A stretch of 48,995 bases of DNA from Nocardia wallacei (GTDB lineage: Bacteria > Actinomycetota > Actinomycetes > Mycobacteriales > Mycobacteriaceae): contig NZ_JARWOP010000295.1 of NCBI RefSeq assembly GCF_029868745.1, forward strand, positions 1-48,995, read 5' to 3'. The notes under the pieces are model-generated. The model saw nothing but the letters and a program-made list of their open reading frames with translations. It made no database searches and was not told where the DNA came from. A program made the translations under genes and the position numbers. Position 1 is the first letter of the stretch. The number at the start of each line of letters is the position of its first letter. Positions 13,897 through 22,928 of the stretch are shown here, piece after piece.

Positions 13897-15978
13897 TTAC
13901 TCCGGCCACGACCCGAGTTCGTCGACAGCGACGGTGACGCATTGCAGTGTCTGAGCGGCGTTGAGCCGCGGATCGCACCGCGTGTGGTAGTTCGTGGCGA
14001 GTTCGTCTTCGCGCAGCCGCTGCCAGCCGCCGACGCACTCGGTCACCGGTTCCGGAGCCGTCTCCAGATGCAGGCCGCCGGGCGTGACACCGGTGGCTCG
14101 GCAGGCGCCGAAGAAGGCCCGGATCTCGGCGGTCACCTCGTCGACACGACGAGTCTTGATCCCTTGATCGGTCACGAATGTGTTGCCGTGCATGGGATCA
14201 CAGACCCAGCACACCGGCGTTCCGGTCTCCGCCGCGGCCTCGAGCAGTGCGGGGAGCACCGTCGCGACACGATCGACGCCGAGGCGTGGAATGAGGGTCA
14301 GCCGGCCCGGAACTCTGCTGGGATTGAGGCGGCGGCACAGTGTCACGACGTCTGCCGGGCGGGTCGCCGGGCCGAGTTTGACCCCGATCGGGTTGTTGAT
14401 CAGTTCGGCAAAGCGGATATGCGCGTGTGCCGGATCTCTGGTCCGCTCGCCGATCCACAGCAGATGGGCCGAGCAGTCCCACCACCGGCCGTCGGGCCCG
14501 CGACGGGTCAGGGCCTGCTCATAGTCGAGCAGCAGCGCCTCGTGTGACACCCGCATGAGCGGGCCGTGCTGGTTCCGGCCACCCTCCGATGCGGTCGTGA
14601 CCAGATCCAGGAGGTCGGCGACATCGCGCAGCAACCGCACCGGACCGCGGTGATCACAGAGGTCGGCGGCGTGCCGAAGCAACCGCGCCGCCGCGTCCGC
14701 CGACGGTGTCGGTTGGGTGCGAAGGTGATTCAGCGTTGCCGCCGCGTGGAAATAAGCATCGACCATCCGGCTCGGGTCGGGTGTCCGGCTCGCCGCGTCG
14801 GGCTCATACCCATTGATCATGTCACCGAGATAGGAGTGCAGCCCGGTGCCCTGCTCCAGCGGTTGTGACCGCGGTTTCGCGTATTCGCCGGCGACGCGAC
14901 CGATCACGACCGGTGTGATGCCACATCCGTGCCTCAGCACCGCGGCGGCCGCGGCCGCGAGCGCCTGTCTGTCGGCCAACGCCTGCACGTGGGACATCTC
15001 GAAGGTCTCGGCGCAGTCTCCGAGCTGGAGGACGAACGCTCGCCCCGCTGTCGCGGCGGCCAACTCGGTCGTCAGCGCCTCACATTCGGCAGCACCGACG
15101 AGCGGTGGCAGCGACCGGAGCCGGTCCGTACTGCGCACTGCCGCTGCGGCATCCGGCCAGGACGGCTGGTGCAGCGCGGGCCGGTTACCGCTGTCTGTCG
15201 GCGGAACTCCAGGCTCGTTCGGCCGATCACGGTGTACCTCGTCGACCAGCACAGGTTCCGGTTCGCCGGTTCCGCTGCCGGATGTGTCCGGGCACGATTC
15301 CGACGAGATGAGGTCCGGGTTGAAGCGTTCCTTGATATAGCACACCGGCACGCCGCCGACATCGATCACATAGGCCTTGGCGACGCACGCCCGGCCATCG
15401 ATCCAACGAGCCAGGCCCGCCCACAACACACGGCGGGAATGGGCCACGCCACGAGACACCAGGTGGTAACCGATCGGGCCGGGGCCGTCTATGCCGAACC
15501 TTGTCGCCGAACTCTGTTCAGCCACCACATGATTCATCGACACCAGCACCAGGTTCGGATCGACCAGGCCGGAGTGGCGCACGACGACCTTGCAGTCCTC
15601 GTCGACACGCAGCGATCGCGCCACCGTCTCCGACACACGATCGGCCGATACCACGTCCTGGTGCACCACTCGAATATGTAGTGCTGTTCCGAGCGATGCC
15701 TCCAGCAGTGGCGTTGTCAGACCGTCGTTGGCCAGCAGCATCCTGGCCGTCGGATCGGTGAACGCCGCCGCAGGTGGCCGGCAAACCCGGTGACGTGCAC
15801 CGACTGTCGCCGTTCCGAGGCTTTTCTCGTCCTGATTGAGCACGATAGATACGCCGCTTTCGCATTCGCCGTTCGCGACCGAGTCGCTTTCCCGAGCCTC
15901 CCACACGGCGGGAAACGACGAGTTCCCAGAAGTGGCGCTACGCAACACATTTAAACAGAACGAAACGTAGTTCATCAT
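13897..15978 (-). CDS. Fusion: chorismate pyruvate-lyase-like domain plus class II DAHP synthase
   Basis: This 693-residue protein has two domains. Residues about 75-225 resemble UbiC/Rv2949c-type chorismate pyruvate lyase (TARMLLANDGLTTPLLEA, GPIGYHLVSRGVAHSR, VPVCYIKERFNPDL). Arg134 and Glu217 sit where that family has its active-site Arg and Glu. Residues about 272-693 are class II DAHP synthase. The metal ligands Cys322 (GDCAETF), His597 (DPMHGNT), Glu639 (GLHLE) and Asp669 (CDPRLN) are kept, as are the PEP-site segments GRVAGEYAKPRS, GVKLGP and GRLTLIPRLG. The long N-terminal regulatory extension of mycobacterial AroG is absent, as in PhzC-type enzymes. A Pro/Ser-rich linker joins the domains. 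The start (ATG 15978) is uncertain, and an internal GTG near residue 46 is possible. One chain would hold the entry enzyme of the shikimate pathway and a chorismate-draining enzyme. Confidence 0.85.
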   Translation of the reverse strand: MMNYVSFCLNVLRSATSGNSSFPAVWEARESDSVANGECESGVSIVLNQDEKSLGTATVGARHRVCRPPAAAFTDPTARMLLANDGLTTPLLEASLGTALHIRVVHQDVVSADRVSETVARSLRVDEDCKVVVRHSGLVDPNLVLVSMNHVVAEQSSATRFGIDGPGPIGYHLVSRGVAHSRRVLWAGLARWIDGRACVAKAYVIDVGGVPVCYIKERFNPDLISSESCPDTSGSGTGEPEPVLVDEVHRDRPNEPGVPPTDSGNRPALHQPSWPDAAAAVRSTDRLRSLPPLVGAAECEALTTELAAATAGRAFVLQLGDCAETFEMSHVQALADRQALAAAAAAVLRHGCGITPVVIGRVAGEYAKPRSQPLEQGTGLHSYLGDMINGYEPDAASRTPDPSRMVDAYFHAAATLNHLRTQPTPSADAAARLLRHAADLCDHRGPVRLLRDVADLLDLVTTASEGGRNQHGPLMRVSHEALLLDYEQALTRRGPDGRWWDCSAHLLWIGERTRDPAHAHIRFAELINNPIGVKLGPATRPADVVTLCRRLNPSRVPGRLTLIPRLGVDRVATVLPALLEAAAETGTPVCWVCDPMHGNTFVTDQGIKTRRVDEVTAEIRAFFGACRATGVTPGGLHLETAPEPVTECVGGWQRLREDELATNYHTRCDPRLNAAQTLQCVTVAVDELGSWPE

Positions 15979-16495
15979 CCGGCCAAGTTCACATTACAAC
16001 GGCGCCAACAAACGACGAGCTACCGGACTGCGCAGCCGGGACACACGCCGATACGGGCTGATCCGCCGAGTGCAGCGATAGTGACGCGCTTCGCTTTCCC
16101 GATCACCGGCAAATGAAAGGTGGGAGCCGGATCCGCCGTGAGGGATTCAGTGTGACGGTCCGGTCGACCTACCCGCCCAGGCGAAACAGCTGTACCGGAT
16201 CCGGTGCGCCGACCGACGCTTCGACGGCTACAACCTCTTCGGCCGCTACCTCGAAATCTCCGATCGACCGCGGCCGACAAACACCCGAAATACGTGCCCC
16301 TCGCCCAGCCACTCACGCAGGGGGCGCCACCCGTGTAGCTATCGGCAGATCGGGGTACCGGTGACCCACCTCGCCGATCCCCTTGCGGCAGTAGCCGTCC
16401 AGGGTCGGAGCCGACGGCGAGATTTCGACGCCACCTGACTGTCACCGCAACGAGTAGCGGAGCGCTGTAGCCGGCGAGCGCCCGAACCGGGTTGG
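15979..16495. other. Intergenic region, no supported gene
   Basis: About 515 bp lie upstream of the fusion gene and downstream of the reductase-like gene. The fusion promoter should lie near 15980-16080, where base composition drops in GC (AAGTTCACATTACAACGG). Open frames between 16113 and 16364 have no recognisable protein character. Confidence 0.4.
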
Positions 16496-17092
16496 TCAGT
16501 GAACGATCGAGATGGCGAAGGGTGCGAAGCCGCGTGATCGGATCACGTGCGGGACGAACAGGATCGCGGCTTCGGTGGCGCGCGCGGTCTCGATCCCGCC
16601 GAGGTCGGTGATCCACTCTTGGTGCCAGCCCAGGTCGGTCAGAAGCCCGGCCACGACCTGTTTGGCCTGCGCGTCGTCGCCGGAGAGAAATACCGTCGGG
16701 GCTCGAGTGAGGATGCTGGGCGCGGTCATCACCGTGTAGAGCATCGTGTTGAGCGTTTTGACCACGTGCGTGTCGGGCAGGGCAGCCTGCAGTTGCTCGG
16801 CGAGGCTCGAGCCGGGGTAGAGCAGGCCGGCGGGCAGCCCGTCGGGGCCGTCGACGGTCGCGTTGGCGATATCGATCAGGATCTTGGCGCGCAATCGCTC
16901 GCCGAGTGTGGTCAGCCGCTCGAGCGAGCCGGCGCCCGGGGTGGCATTGACGACGATCTGCGCCGTCGCGGTGGCCGCGGCCGCGGCGCCGGGCGAGCTG
17001 TCTGCCACGCTCACCTCGTGTCCGGCGTGGGTCAGTGCGGTGGCCAGGGCGTTGCCGACACGGCCGCGCCCGAGAACAGCGATGGTGCTCAT
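16496..17092 (-). CDS. NADP-binding F420-reductase-like oxidoreductase
   Basis: This 198-residue protein starts STIAVLGRGRVGNALATALT, a Rossmann GxGxxG motif. It keeps the layout of the NADPH:F420 oxidoreductase/ProC-like family (QIVVNATPGAG, ILIDIANA, VVKTLNTM, FLSGDDAQAKQVV, WITDLGGIETARATEA). Relatives bind NADP through the first beta-alpha-beta unit. Whether it uses F420 is not visible. It is the second gene of an operon with the inositol-monophosphatase-like gene (38 bp gap) and diverges, with it, from LysR. Confidence 0.82.
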   Translation of the reverse strand: MSTIAVLGRGRVGNALATALTHAGHEVSVADSSPGAAAAATATAQIVVNATPGAGSLERLTTLGERLRAKILIDIANATVDGPDGLPAGLLYPGSSLAEQLQAALPDTHVVKTLNTMLYTVMTAPSILTRAPTVFLSGDDAQAKQVVAGLLTDLGWHQEWITDLGGIETARATEAAILFVPHVIRSRGFAPFAISIVH

Positions 17093-17130
17093 CGTGAAAG
17101 TCCTTCTGTGTGCTGTTGTGGTCGGTGGGG

Positions 17131-17967
17131 TCAGCGCGAGAGCGTGGCTGTCGCGGCGGCGTGGACGCCGGGGGCGCCGGCCAGGAAACTGTCGCTGTCG
17201 GGGGTCCAGGGGCTGCCGTCGGTGGTAGAGATCCGTCCGCCGGCCTCGGCGACGAGCAGCGCTCCGGGCAGCAGGTCCGCGCGAGCCCCGGCGAACTGCC
17301 AGAACGCCTCGATCCGCCCGGCGGCCACATTCGTCAGATGCAGAGTCGCGGGCACCGTCGTGCGCACCACGAGCGCGTCGAGAAACATCTCGGTGATCGA
17401 GGCACCGACGCGCCGCACCAGGCGCTCCGGCTCGTCCGGGCGGGCCTGGCTCGTGGCCACGATGCTCAACGCGAGGTCGGTGGCCCCCGACACCTGCAGG
17501 CGGCGACCATCGAGGTAGGCACCGCCACCGGCGAGCGCAGTGTAGGTCTGGCCGGTCAACGGCAGGTGGACCACGGTGAGCACCGGCGCGTTGTCGCGAA
17601 CCAGGGTGGCGGTCACCGCCCACTCCGGCAACGCACGCAGGTGATTGACGTTGCCCTCGGCCGGATCCACCACCCACCATTCACCCCCCGGCAGCGCGCC
17701 ACCGTCGAGTTCCTGTTCCTGCTCCACCCAGCCGGCGTGTGGGCGCAACGTGTGCAGCCGCGGGCGCAGAATGTCCAGGACCACACCGTCATTGGCGCCA
17801 AGTGCCGCCATCAACTCTCCACGCGTCCGGGACAGGGTGACCTCGCCGAATCGTTCACGCAACGGCGCGCTCGCCGCGCGGACCGCGGCCTCGGTCTGTG
17901 CGAGCAGCGCGGCGGTGGGGGCAGGGTCGGCGGCGGTGGAGAAGGTGTCGGTTATCGACTCGGGCAT
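17131..17967 (-). CDS. Inositol monophosphatase-family protein, variant metal motif
   Basis: The protein (278 residues from MPESITDTF) has the IMPase/FBPase fold pattern: WWVVDPAEGNVNHLRALPEW, VLTVVHLPLTGQTYTALAGG and AGARADLLPGALLVAEAGG. The family motif DPIDGTxNF reads DPAEGNVNH here, so the second metal-binding Asp is Glu and Thr is Asn. The C-terminal WDxxA motif is ARADLLPG. The enzyme may have altered metal use or no phosphatase activity. I used the ATG at 17967 rather than a longer frame that would overlap the LysR promoter and gene. Confidence 0.75.
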   Translation of the reverse strand: MPESITDTFSTAADPAPTAALLAQTEAAVRAASAPLRERFGEVTLSRTRGELMAALGANDGVVLDILRPRLHTLRPHAGWVEQEQELDGGALPGGEWWVVDPAEGNVNHLRALPEWAVTATLVRDNAPVLTVVHLPLTGQTYTALAGGGAYLDGRRLQVSGATDLALSIVATSQARPDEPERLVRRVGASITEMFLDALVVRTTVPATLHLTNVAAGRIEAFWQFAGARADLLPGALLVAEAGGRISTTDGSPWTPDSDSFLAGAPGVHAAATATLSR

Positions 17968-18032
17968 GGTGGTGGTCCTTGTTTGAGCAGCGGTGATGTT
18001 CTCGACCGTAGAACCCCGATCGTTAACATCAA

Positions 18033-18047
18033 GTGCATGTAAGGCAC
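18033..18047. promoter_or_regulatory. LysR-type box in divergent promoter
   Basis: GTGC-N7-GCAC, containing TGC-N7-GCA, is a short dyad of the T-N11-A class bound by LysR regulators. It sits 8 bp upstream of the LysR start and about 66 bp upstream of the divergent IMPase-like gene, the usual arrangement for autoregulation and target control. Confidence 0.5.
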
Positions 18048-18054
18048 GTTTAAG

Positions 18055-18966
18055 ATGACTGTCATGCAATTGGATCTGAACCTGCTCACAGCGCTCGACG
18101 CGCTCTTGGAGGAAGGCAGCGTGGCAGGTGCGGCGGAGCGCTTGCATGTCACCGCGCCGGCGATGAGCCGAAGTTTGGGCAGGATCCGGCGCACGACCGG
18201 GGATCAGATCCTGGTCCGCACCGGACGGACGATGACTCCCACGCCCTACGCGCTGTCAGTGCGCGAACAGGTCCACGATCTGCTGGGACAGGCTCGAGGC
18301 GTTCTGGCGCCCAATCGCGAACTCGACCTCGCCACACTCGAACGCACATTCACCCTGCGCTGGCACGACGCTTTGGTGGCCCTGAGCGGCCCCCGCCTGC
18401 TCACAGTCGTGCGCGAGCAGGCACCCGGGGTGCGGCTGCGTTTCATCGCCGAATCCAGCATCGATACCCCCGAGCTACGGCGCGGGCAACTCGATCTCGC
18501 CGCAGACGCCGACCGCCCATCCGCCCCCGAGATCCGCGCGGATCGCATCGCCGAGACTCAGCATGTGATCGCCGTGCGCCACGGGCACCCGCTCACCGAG
18601 GTCGAGACCCTCACCCCCGAGCGGTATGCGGCGGCCGAGCACATCACGGTCTCGCGGCGCGGGCGCCTGAGCAACCTTCTCGACGACGCGCTCGCCCGCC
18701 TCGCGCTCGCCCGCCACGTGGTAGCGAGCGCGCCCACTGAACAAGCCGCCCTGGAATTCGTGCGAGACTCCGACCTCGTCGTGACCATCCCACAATCCAC
18801 CGCGCGCACAGGCGCCGCGGACCTCGGCCTGGTCCTGCTGGCGTTGCCGTTGCAGTTGCCGCCCGCAGCGGTGTACATGTCATGGCATCAGCGCTACGAC
18901 ACCGACCCGGCACACATCTGGTTGCGCGAGCACGCACGAACCGCGTTGACCAGCGCGATGACGTGA
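18055..18966 (+). CDS. LysR-family transcriptional regulator
   Basis: This 303-residue protein has the LysR helix-turn-helix at the N-terminus (LDLNLLTALDALLEEGSVAG, HVTAPAMSRSLGRIR) and a periplasmic-binding-like co-inducer domain afterwards (RLRFIAES, DLAADADRP, VIAVRHGHPL, LVVTIPQS). The start may be 18055 or the ATG at 18064. It probably controls the divergent phosphatase-like and reductase-like genes. The ligand is unknown. Confidence 0.9.
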   Translation: MTVMQLDLNLLTALDALLEEGSVAGAAERLHVTAPAMSRSLGRIRRTTGDQILVRTGRTMTPTPYALSVREQVHDLLGQARGVLAPNRELDLATLERTFTLRWHDALVALSGPRLLTVVREQAPGVRLRFIAESSIDTPELRRGQLDLAADADRPSAPEIRADRIAETQHVIAVRHGHPLTEVETLTPERYAAAEHITVSRRGRLSNLLDDALARLALARHVVASAPTEQAALEFVRDSDLVVTIPQSTARTGAADLGLVLLALPLQLPPAAVYMSWHQRYDTDPAHIWLREHARTALTSAMT

Positions 18967-19145
18967 TTCCCCCGCGATACCGCGACACGCTGTGCTCGAG
19001 CTGCCCTGCGCCCGGGCGCTCCCGCGTCACCTGCCGGTCCAAGCTCTGGTCCATGAGCGGCTCGAAGCCGCGGAGCCAGCGCGTCGCGCTGCGTGAACTG
19101 TCCGTGCGGCGGGACCGCGTGGAGACGGTGTCCGGGTCGGCTTTT

Positions 19146-21085
19146 CTACACATCGACGCGGGCGCCCATGATCACGGTGCGTTCCCCGGGTAGTCCGAAG
19201 TATTCGGCGGCGTCGGCGGTGATGTAGGAGGTGGCGATGAACAGGCGTTTGCGCCAGGGCGCCATGGTCGGTGCGGGGCCCTTCTTCAGTTCGATCTTGG
19301 ATAGGAAGTAGGAGGCGTTGTCGATGTCGATGGGGCCCTCGGTGTGTGCGGGGTCGAGCCGGCGCAGGGTGTCGGGGATGTTCGGGGTTTCCATGTAGCC
19401 GAAGTGTGCGGAGACGTGGATGATGCGGTCTTCGGCCCAGCCGAGTGCGTCGACCTCGGTGCGGTCGGTGTCGGGTACTCGCGGCACCGGGAGCGTCACG
19501 ATCGACATGATCACCACGTGGTCGTGCAGGACGTGGTTGTGTTCGACGTTGGCTCGCATCGTCAGGGACGCGGTTTCCTTGCCGCGGTTGAGGAATACGG
19601 CGGTGCCGGGGATGCGCCGCAGTGGTGGCTGGTGGTCGTGTAGTTGGTCGATGAAGGTGCGCAGTGATCCTTCTTTTGCCTCACGGGCGTGGGTGACGAT
19701 GTCGCGGCCGCGCTGCCAGGTGGTCATGGCGGTGAAGGCGGTGATCCCGATCAGCAGCGGCAGCCACGCGCCGTGGACGAGTTTGGTCATGTTCGCAGCC
19801 AGGAACAGCAGGTCGACGGTGAGCAGTGGGACGGCGCCGAGCAGGATCAGCCAGAGCGGGGTCCGCCATGTGGTGTGGGCGATGTAGAAGAACAGCAGCG
19901 TGGTGATGGTGATCGTGGCGACTACCGCCATGCCGAACGCGAATGCCAGGGCCGCTGAGCTGCGGAACGCGAAGACCAGGGTGATCACCGACACCATGAG
20001 TGTCCAGTTGATCCATGGCACGTAGATCTGCCCGATGGTCGATTCGGAGGTGTGTGTCACCCGCAGCCTCGGCAGGTACCCGAGCTGGGCTGCTTGGGCG
20101 GCCACCGAGTAGGCGCCGGTGATGACCGCCTGTGAGGCGATCACGGTGGCCGCGGTCGCGAGTATCACCAGCGGTAGCCGCGCCCAGCCCGGGGCGAGCA
20201 GGAAGAACGGGCTGGCCGCTGCGTCGTCGTCGCCGAGCAGCAGCGCGCCCTGGCCGAGGTAGCTCAGGGTGCAGGCCGGGAGCACCAGGCCGAGCCAGCC
20301 GCGGGTGATCGCGCGTCGACCGAAGTGGCCCATGTCGGCGTAGAGGGCTTCGGCGCCGGTGACCGAGAGCACGATCGCGGCCAGCGCGAAGAACGCGATA
20401 CCGAAGTGCCCGGCCAGGAAGCTCAACGCGTAGGTGGGCGACAGGGCCTTCAAGATCTCGGGATGCCGTGTGATGCCGGCGATTCCGCAGGCGCCGATCG
20501 TGACGAACCAGGCGATCATCACCGGCCGAACAATCGGCCGACCGCCGCAGTGCCGCGGCGCTGCACCGCGAACAACGCCACGATGATCACCACCGTGATC
20601 GGCACGATCAGTCGTTCCAGGCCCGGTTCGACGACCTTCATGCCTTCCACCGCGGACAGCACCGAGATCGCGGGAGTGATCATGCTGTCGCCGAAGAACA
20701 GTGCGGCGCCGAAGATGCCCAGCCCGGCCAGCACTACGGTGGTGCGCCGCCCCCGCGCTCCGCCGAGGCGGCGCAGCAGGGTGATCAGGGCCATGATCCC
20801 GCCCTCGCCGTCGTTGTCGGCCCGCATCACCAGCGTGACGTAGGTGAGGGTGACGATGATCATCACCGACCAGAAGATCGGCGATACCACGCCGTACAGG
20901 TTGTCGGCGCCGACGGGCACCGGGTGCGGATCGTCGGGGTTGAACACCGTCTGCAGGGTGTAGATCGGGCTGGTACCGATATCACCGAACACCACACCCA
21001 GCGCACCGACCACGACCGCGGTCCGGACCGGCCCCCGGCCGTCGGCGGTGTGATTCGGTGTCGCGGTATCGGATTGAGTGTCCAT
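19146..21085 (-). pseudogene. kup: KUP-family potassium uptake protein, split by a frameshift
   Basis: Two frames together make a normal Kup of about 645 residues. The N-terminal piece (20519-21085, 188 aa) has GALGVVFGDIGTSPIYTLQ and several membrane helices, and ends RRGTAAVGRLFGR-stop. The C-terminal piece (19146-20522, 458 aa) continues at once with VMIAWFVTIGACGI and runs to the usual C-terminal domain. Intact relatives read LFGPVMIAW. The DNA has GGCCGGTGATG where GGCCCGGTGATG would restore the frame, so one C of a CCC run is missing near 20523. It may be a real mutation or a sequencing slip. Kup imports K+ with H+. A structured repeat lies upstream. Confidence 0.88.
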
Positions 21086-21213
21086 CGATCAGCTCCTCGA
21101 TTGCCGGCCCGCAGCCTGACGCGCCGCAGCGCGCCATCGGGTCGCGGTGGGCGCGCGTCGATGATGTCGGCGACCTGCCGGTTGCCTGCGTGCCCTCCGG
21201 CCGGGCAGGCCCC

Positions 21214-21324
21214 GGTTCTCGGTCAGGCCGACCGGTGGCCGCTGGGTGGTTGAGCGCTCGAGTGCCTGCGACACAACGGCTTTCGAGCAGAAGCCGCCCC
21301 GCGGGCAGTGTCGTGAGAGCGGCG
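21214..21324 (-). ncRNA. Candidate cis-regulatory RNA upstream of kup (copy 1)
   Basis: This block resembles 24207-24321 upstream of corA. The core 21252-21296 is identical in all 45 bases. Read on the minus strand the core has hairpin CGGCTT/AAGCCG whose loop holds GCTCGA. Next comes a small hairpin GTGTC-GCA-GGCAC that needs a G-U pair and so favours this strand, then TCGAGC, which can pair with the loop to form a pseudoknot. The block ends about 130 nt before the kup start. It is a candidate riboswitch-like or protein-binding leader. The identity is unknown and the RNA interpretation is an inference. Confidence 0.45.
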
Positions 21325-21364
21325 TCGCTCGGCCTGGTCGCTGCGCCGAGCGCGCCGCTGCTCT

Positions 21365-22045
21365 CTAGTCGTACGGCTGGTTCATGGTGTGCTGGAACTT
21401 GATCGCGGACGCGATACCCACCGGGACTCCGACCACTGCTGCGCCGAGGATCGCGCCCAGACCGCCGAGGACTCCCGCGCCGGCGAGACAGCCGGCGAGG
21501 AGGGTCAGCCCGCCGGCATCGAGGACGGGCGCCCCGAAGATCGCACCCGCCACGGCACCGACACCGCAACCGACGGCGGCGCCGATGAGACCACCGGTCA
21601 TGGTTCCGACTCCGCTCGCCAGGCCGAACTCGTTGACAGCGGCCTGAATCGCCGCGTCGAATCGCTCGGTCCGGGGGTCACCATCGATGTGGTCGAGGCG
21701 CAGACTCGGGGTCGCTTCCCGCACCGCGTCCCGCACGTTCTCCGGAGCCACCGCGGCTGCCAGGGCCTTCGGCTCGACCGCGAATTCCGCGACGCCGGCC
21801 ACCGCCCTGCCGGCGGCATCCCGCACCTGGAACTGTCCGCCCTGGGTGATGAGGCTGGCCGTGCCGGTCTCGATAACCACGGACCGGTCGCCTGTGTCGC
21901 TGGTGTAGAGCACGCCCGGCATGATCTCCGTCCTCAGCGTGCGGCTTTCCGGTGCCGCCGGGGCGGCTACGGCCGCGGTGGCTCCGAAACCCACGGCGCC
22001 TGCCATCGTCACTACCACGCTGAGCGCGCGGACCATCGTGTTCAT
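21365..22045 (-). CDS. Exported glycine-rich protein with C-terminal membrane region
   Basis: The protein (226 residues from MNTMVRALSV, with AGGAAG ribosome-binding site) has a signal peptide ending near ATAAVAAPAA. A soluble middle follows (GVLYTSDTGDRSVVIETG), then an Ala/Gly-rich hydrophobic C-terminal half (GVGTMTGGLIGAAVGCGVGA, LGGLGAILGAAVVG) with glycine-zipper character that could insert in membranes. This shape is common in Nocardia secreted proteins of unknown function. It ends 40 bp upstream of the kup leader block on the same strand. Confidence 0.7.
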   Translation of the reverse strand: MNTMVRALSVVVTMAGAVGFGATAAVAAPAAPESRTLRTEIMPGVLYTSDTGDRSVVIETGTASLITQGGQFQVRDAAGRAVAGVAEFAVEPKALAAAVAPENVRDAVREATPSLRLDHIDGDPRTERFDAAIQAAVNEFGLASGVGTMTGGLIGAAVGCGVGAVAGAIFGAPVLDAGGLTLLAGCLAGAGVLGGLGAILGAAVVGVPVGIASAIKFQHTMNQPYD

Positions 22046-22407
22046 AACTTCCTGTTCCTGATCGTGCGTCGAGAACGCAGCCTCGGGCCCGGCAGGCAAC
22101 CGCTGCCATCCGTGGATGCGAATCACGCACAGAATGTGCGCCGACGGGACTGTTCGGCCGCCCTCCGATGGCCGCGAATCGCGTTCTCCGCCTGTGTGTT
22201 CTCGACGTTGAGCAGGCTCAACATAGCGAAATGAACTGCCGCTTCCCGCCCAAGCGGTACCTGGCGGCGGGTTTTTAACGGATTCCTCCAGTCACCGATG
22301 CCGGTATTGACGCCCTGTTTACAGCTGGCGGACAAGGCAACTCGCGTCGGGGCGTCCTGTTCGGCGAGCGAGTGGTGAGTCCCGACCCCAGACCGGCCAC
22401 GCGCCGG
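22046..22407. other. Intergenic region, no supported gene
   Basis: About 360 bp between the glycine-rich protein gene and the DUF3558 lipoprotein gene, both on the minus strand. A 70-codon open frame (22123-22335) has no ribosome-binding site or recognisable features. The region probably carries the promoter of the glycine-rich protein. Confidence 0.4.
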
Positions 22408-22923
22408 TTACCCGTCGAGCTGGACGGTTTCGAAGATCAGCTGTCGGGCCGCTTCACACGGATCCGGCTGTGGCGCCGGGGCCCGCAGCCGCACCCACCA
22501 GGTCACCGTGCCCGAGTCGGCCGCCGACGCCCCGCACGACGCCGCGTCACGGGGATCGTGCCACTCGAACCCGCCGAAGCTCTCGCTCACGAAGGTCTCG
22601 GTGCGGTACCCCAACTGCACGGCGATCTGCCGGTCGAACATCAGCGAGTTCGTCCGGAACCAGCTGTAGGAGACATCGACGCTGTCACCGGCCGCGGTCA
22701 CTCCCACCCAGGAACACACTGTGGGCGCGGCCTGCGCGCGCACACCGTCCAGTCCTGCGGTCACGGCGATGTCCTTGTCCGTCAGCGGACCGCACCCGGC
22801 CAATCCGCTCGCCTCCGCCGGGTCCGGCGCCGCCTCGGACCGGTCGCCGGACGAGCACGCTGCCAGCACACCGACCGCCAGTACCACAGCTGCGGGCAGC
22901 GCCCGAAACCGATTGCGCCGCAT
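22408..22923 (-). CDS. DUF3558-family lipoprotein
   Basis: The protein has about 171 residues with a lipoprotein signal peptide ending in the lipobox LAAC (lipid Cys about 23), so it should be anchored on the outer face of the cell membrane. The body matches DUF3558, with paired cysteines: GLAGCGPLTDKDIA, APTVCSWVGV, DAASCGASAADSG and DPCEAARQL. The function is unknown; the family is abundant in actinobacteria. ATG 22923 with AAGAGG upstream is preferred over the adjoining GTG. It follows directly after a truncated DUF3558 copy. Confidence 0.8.
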   Translation of the reverse strand: MRRNRFRALPAAVVLAVGVLAACSSGDRSEAAPDPAEASGLAGCGPLTDKDIAVTAGLDGVRAQAAPTVCSWVGVTAAGDSVDVSYSWFRTNSLMFDRQIAVQLGYRTETFVSESFGGFEWHDPRDAASCGASAADSGTVTWWVRLRAPAPQPDPCEAARQLIFETVQLDG

Positions 22924-22928
22924 CACTG

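Noticed and set aside
16160..16270. A plus-strand stretch reading roughly QLYRIRCADRRFDGYNLFGR that recalls the start of Ada-type DNA repair regulators (RDARFDG)
   Set aside because: Only a few residues match, the Cys-containing continuation is absent and the frame has no start or ribosome-binding site, so chance is as likely.
21089..21274. 61-codon frame upstream of kup containing VSQALERS as in the corA small ORF
   Set aside because: It starts inside the conserved core without its own ribosome-binding site, and the N-terminal part of the corA small ORF is not present in frame. The shared peptide follows from the shared nucleotide repeat.
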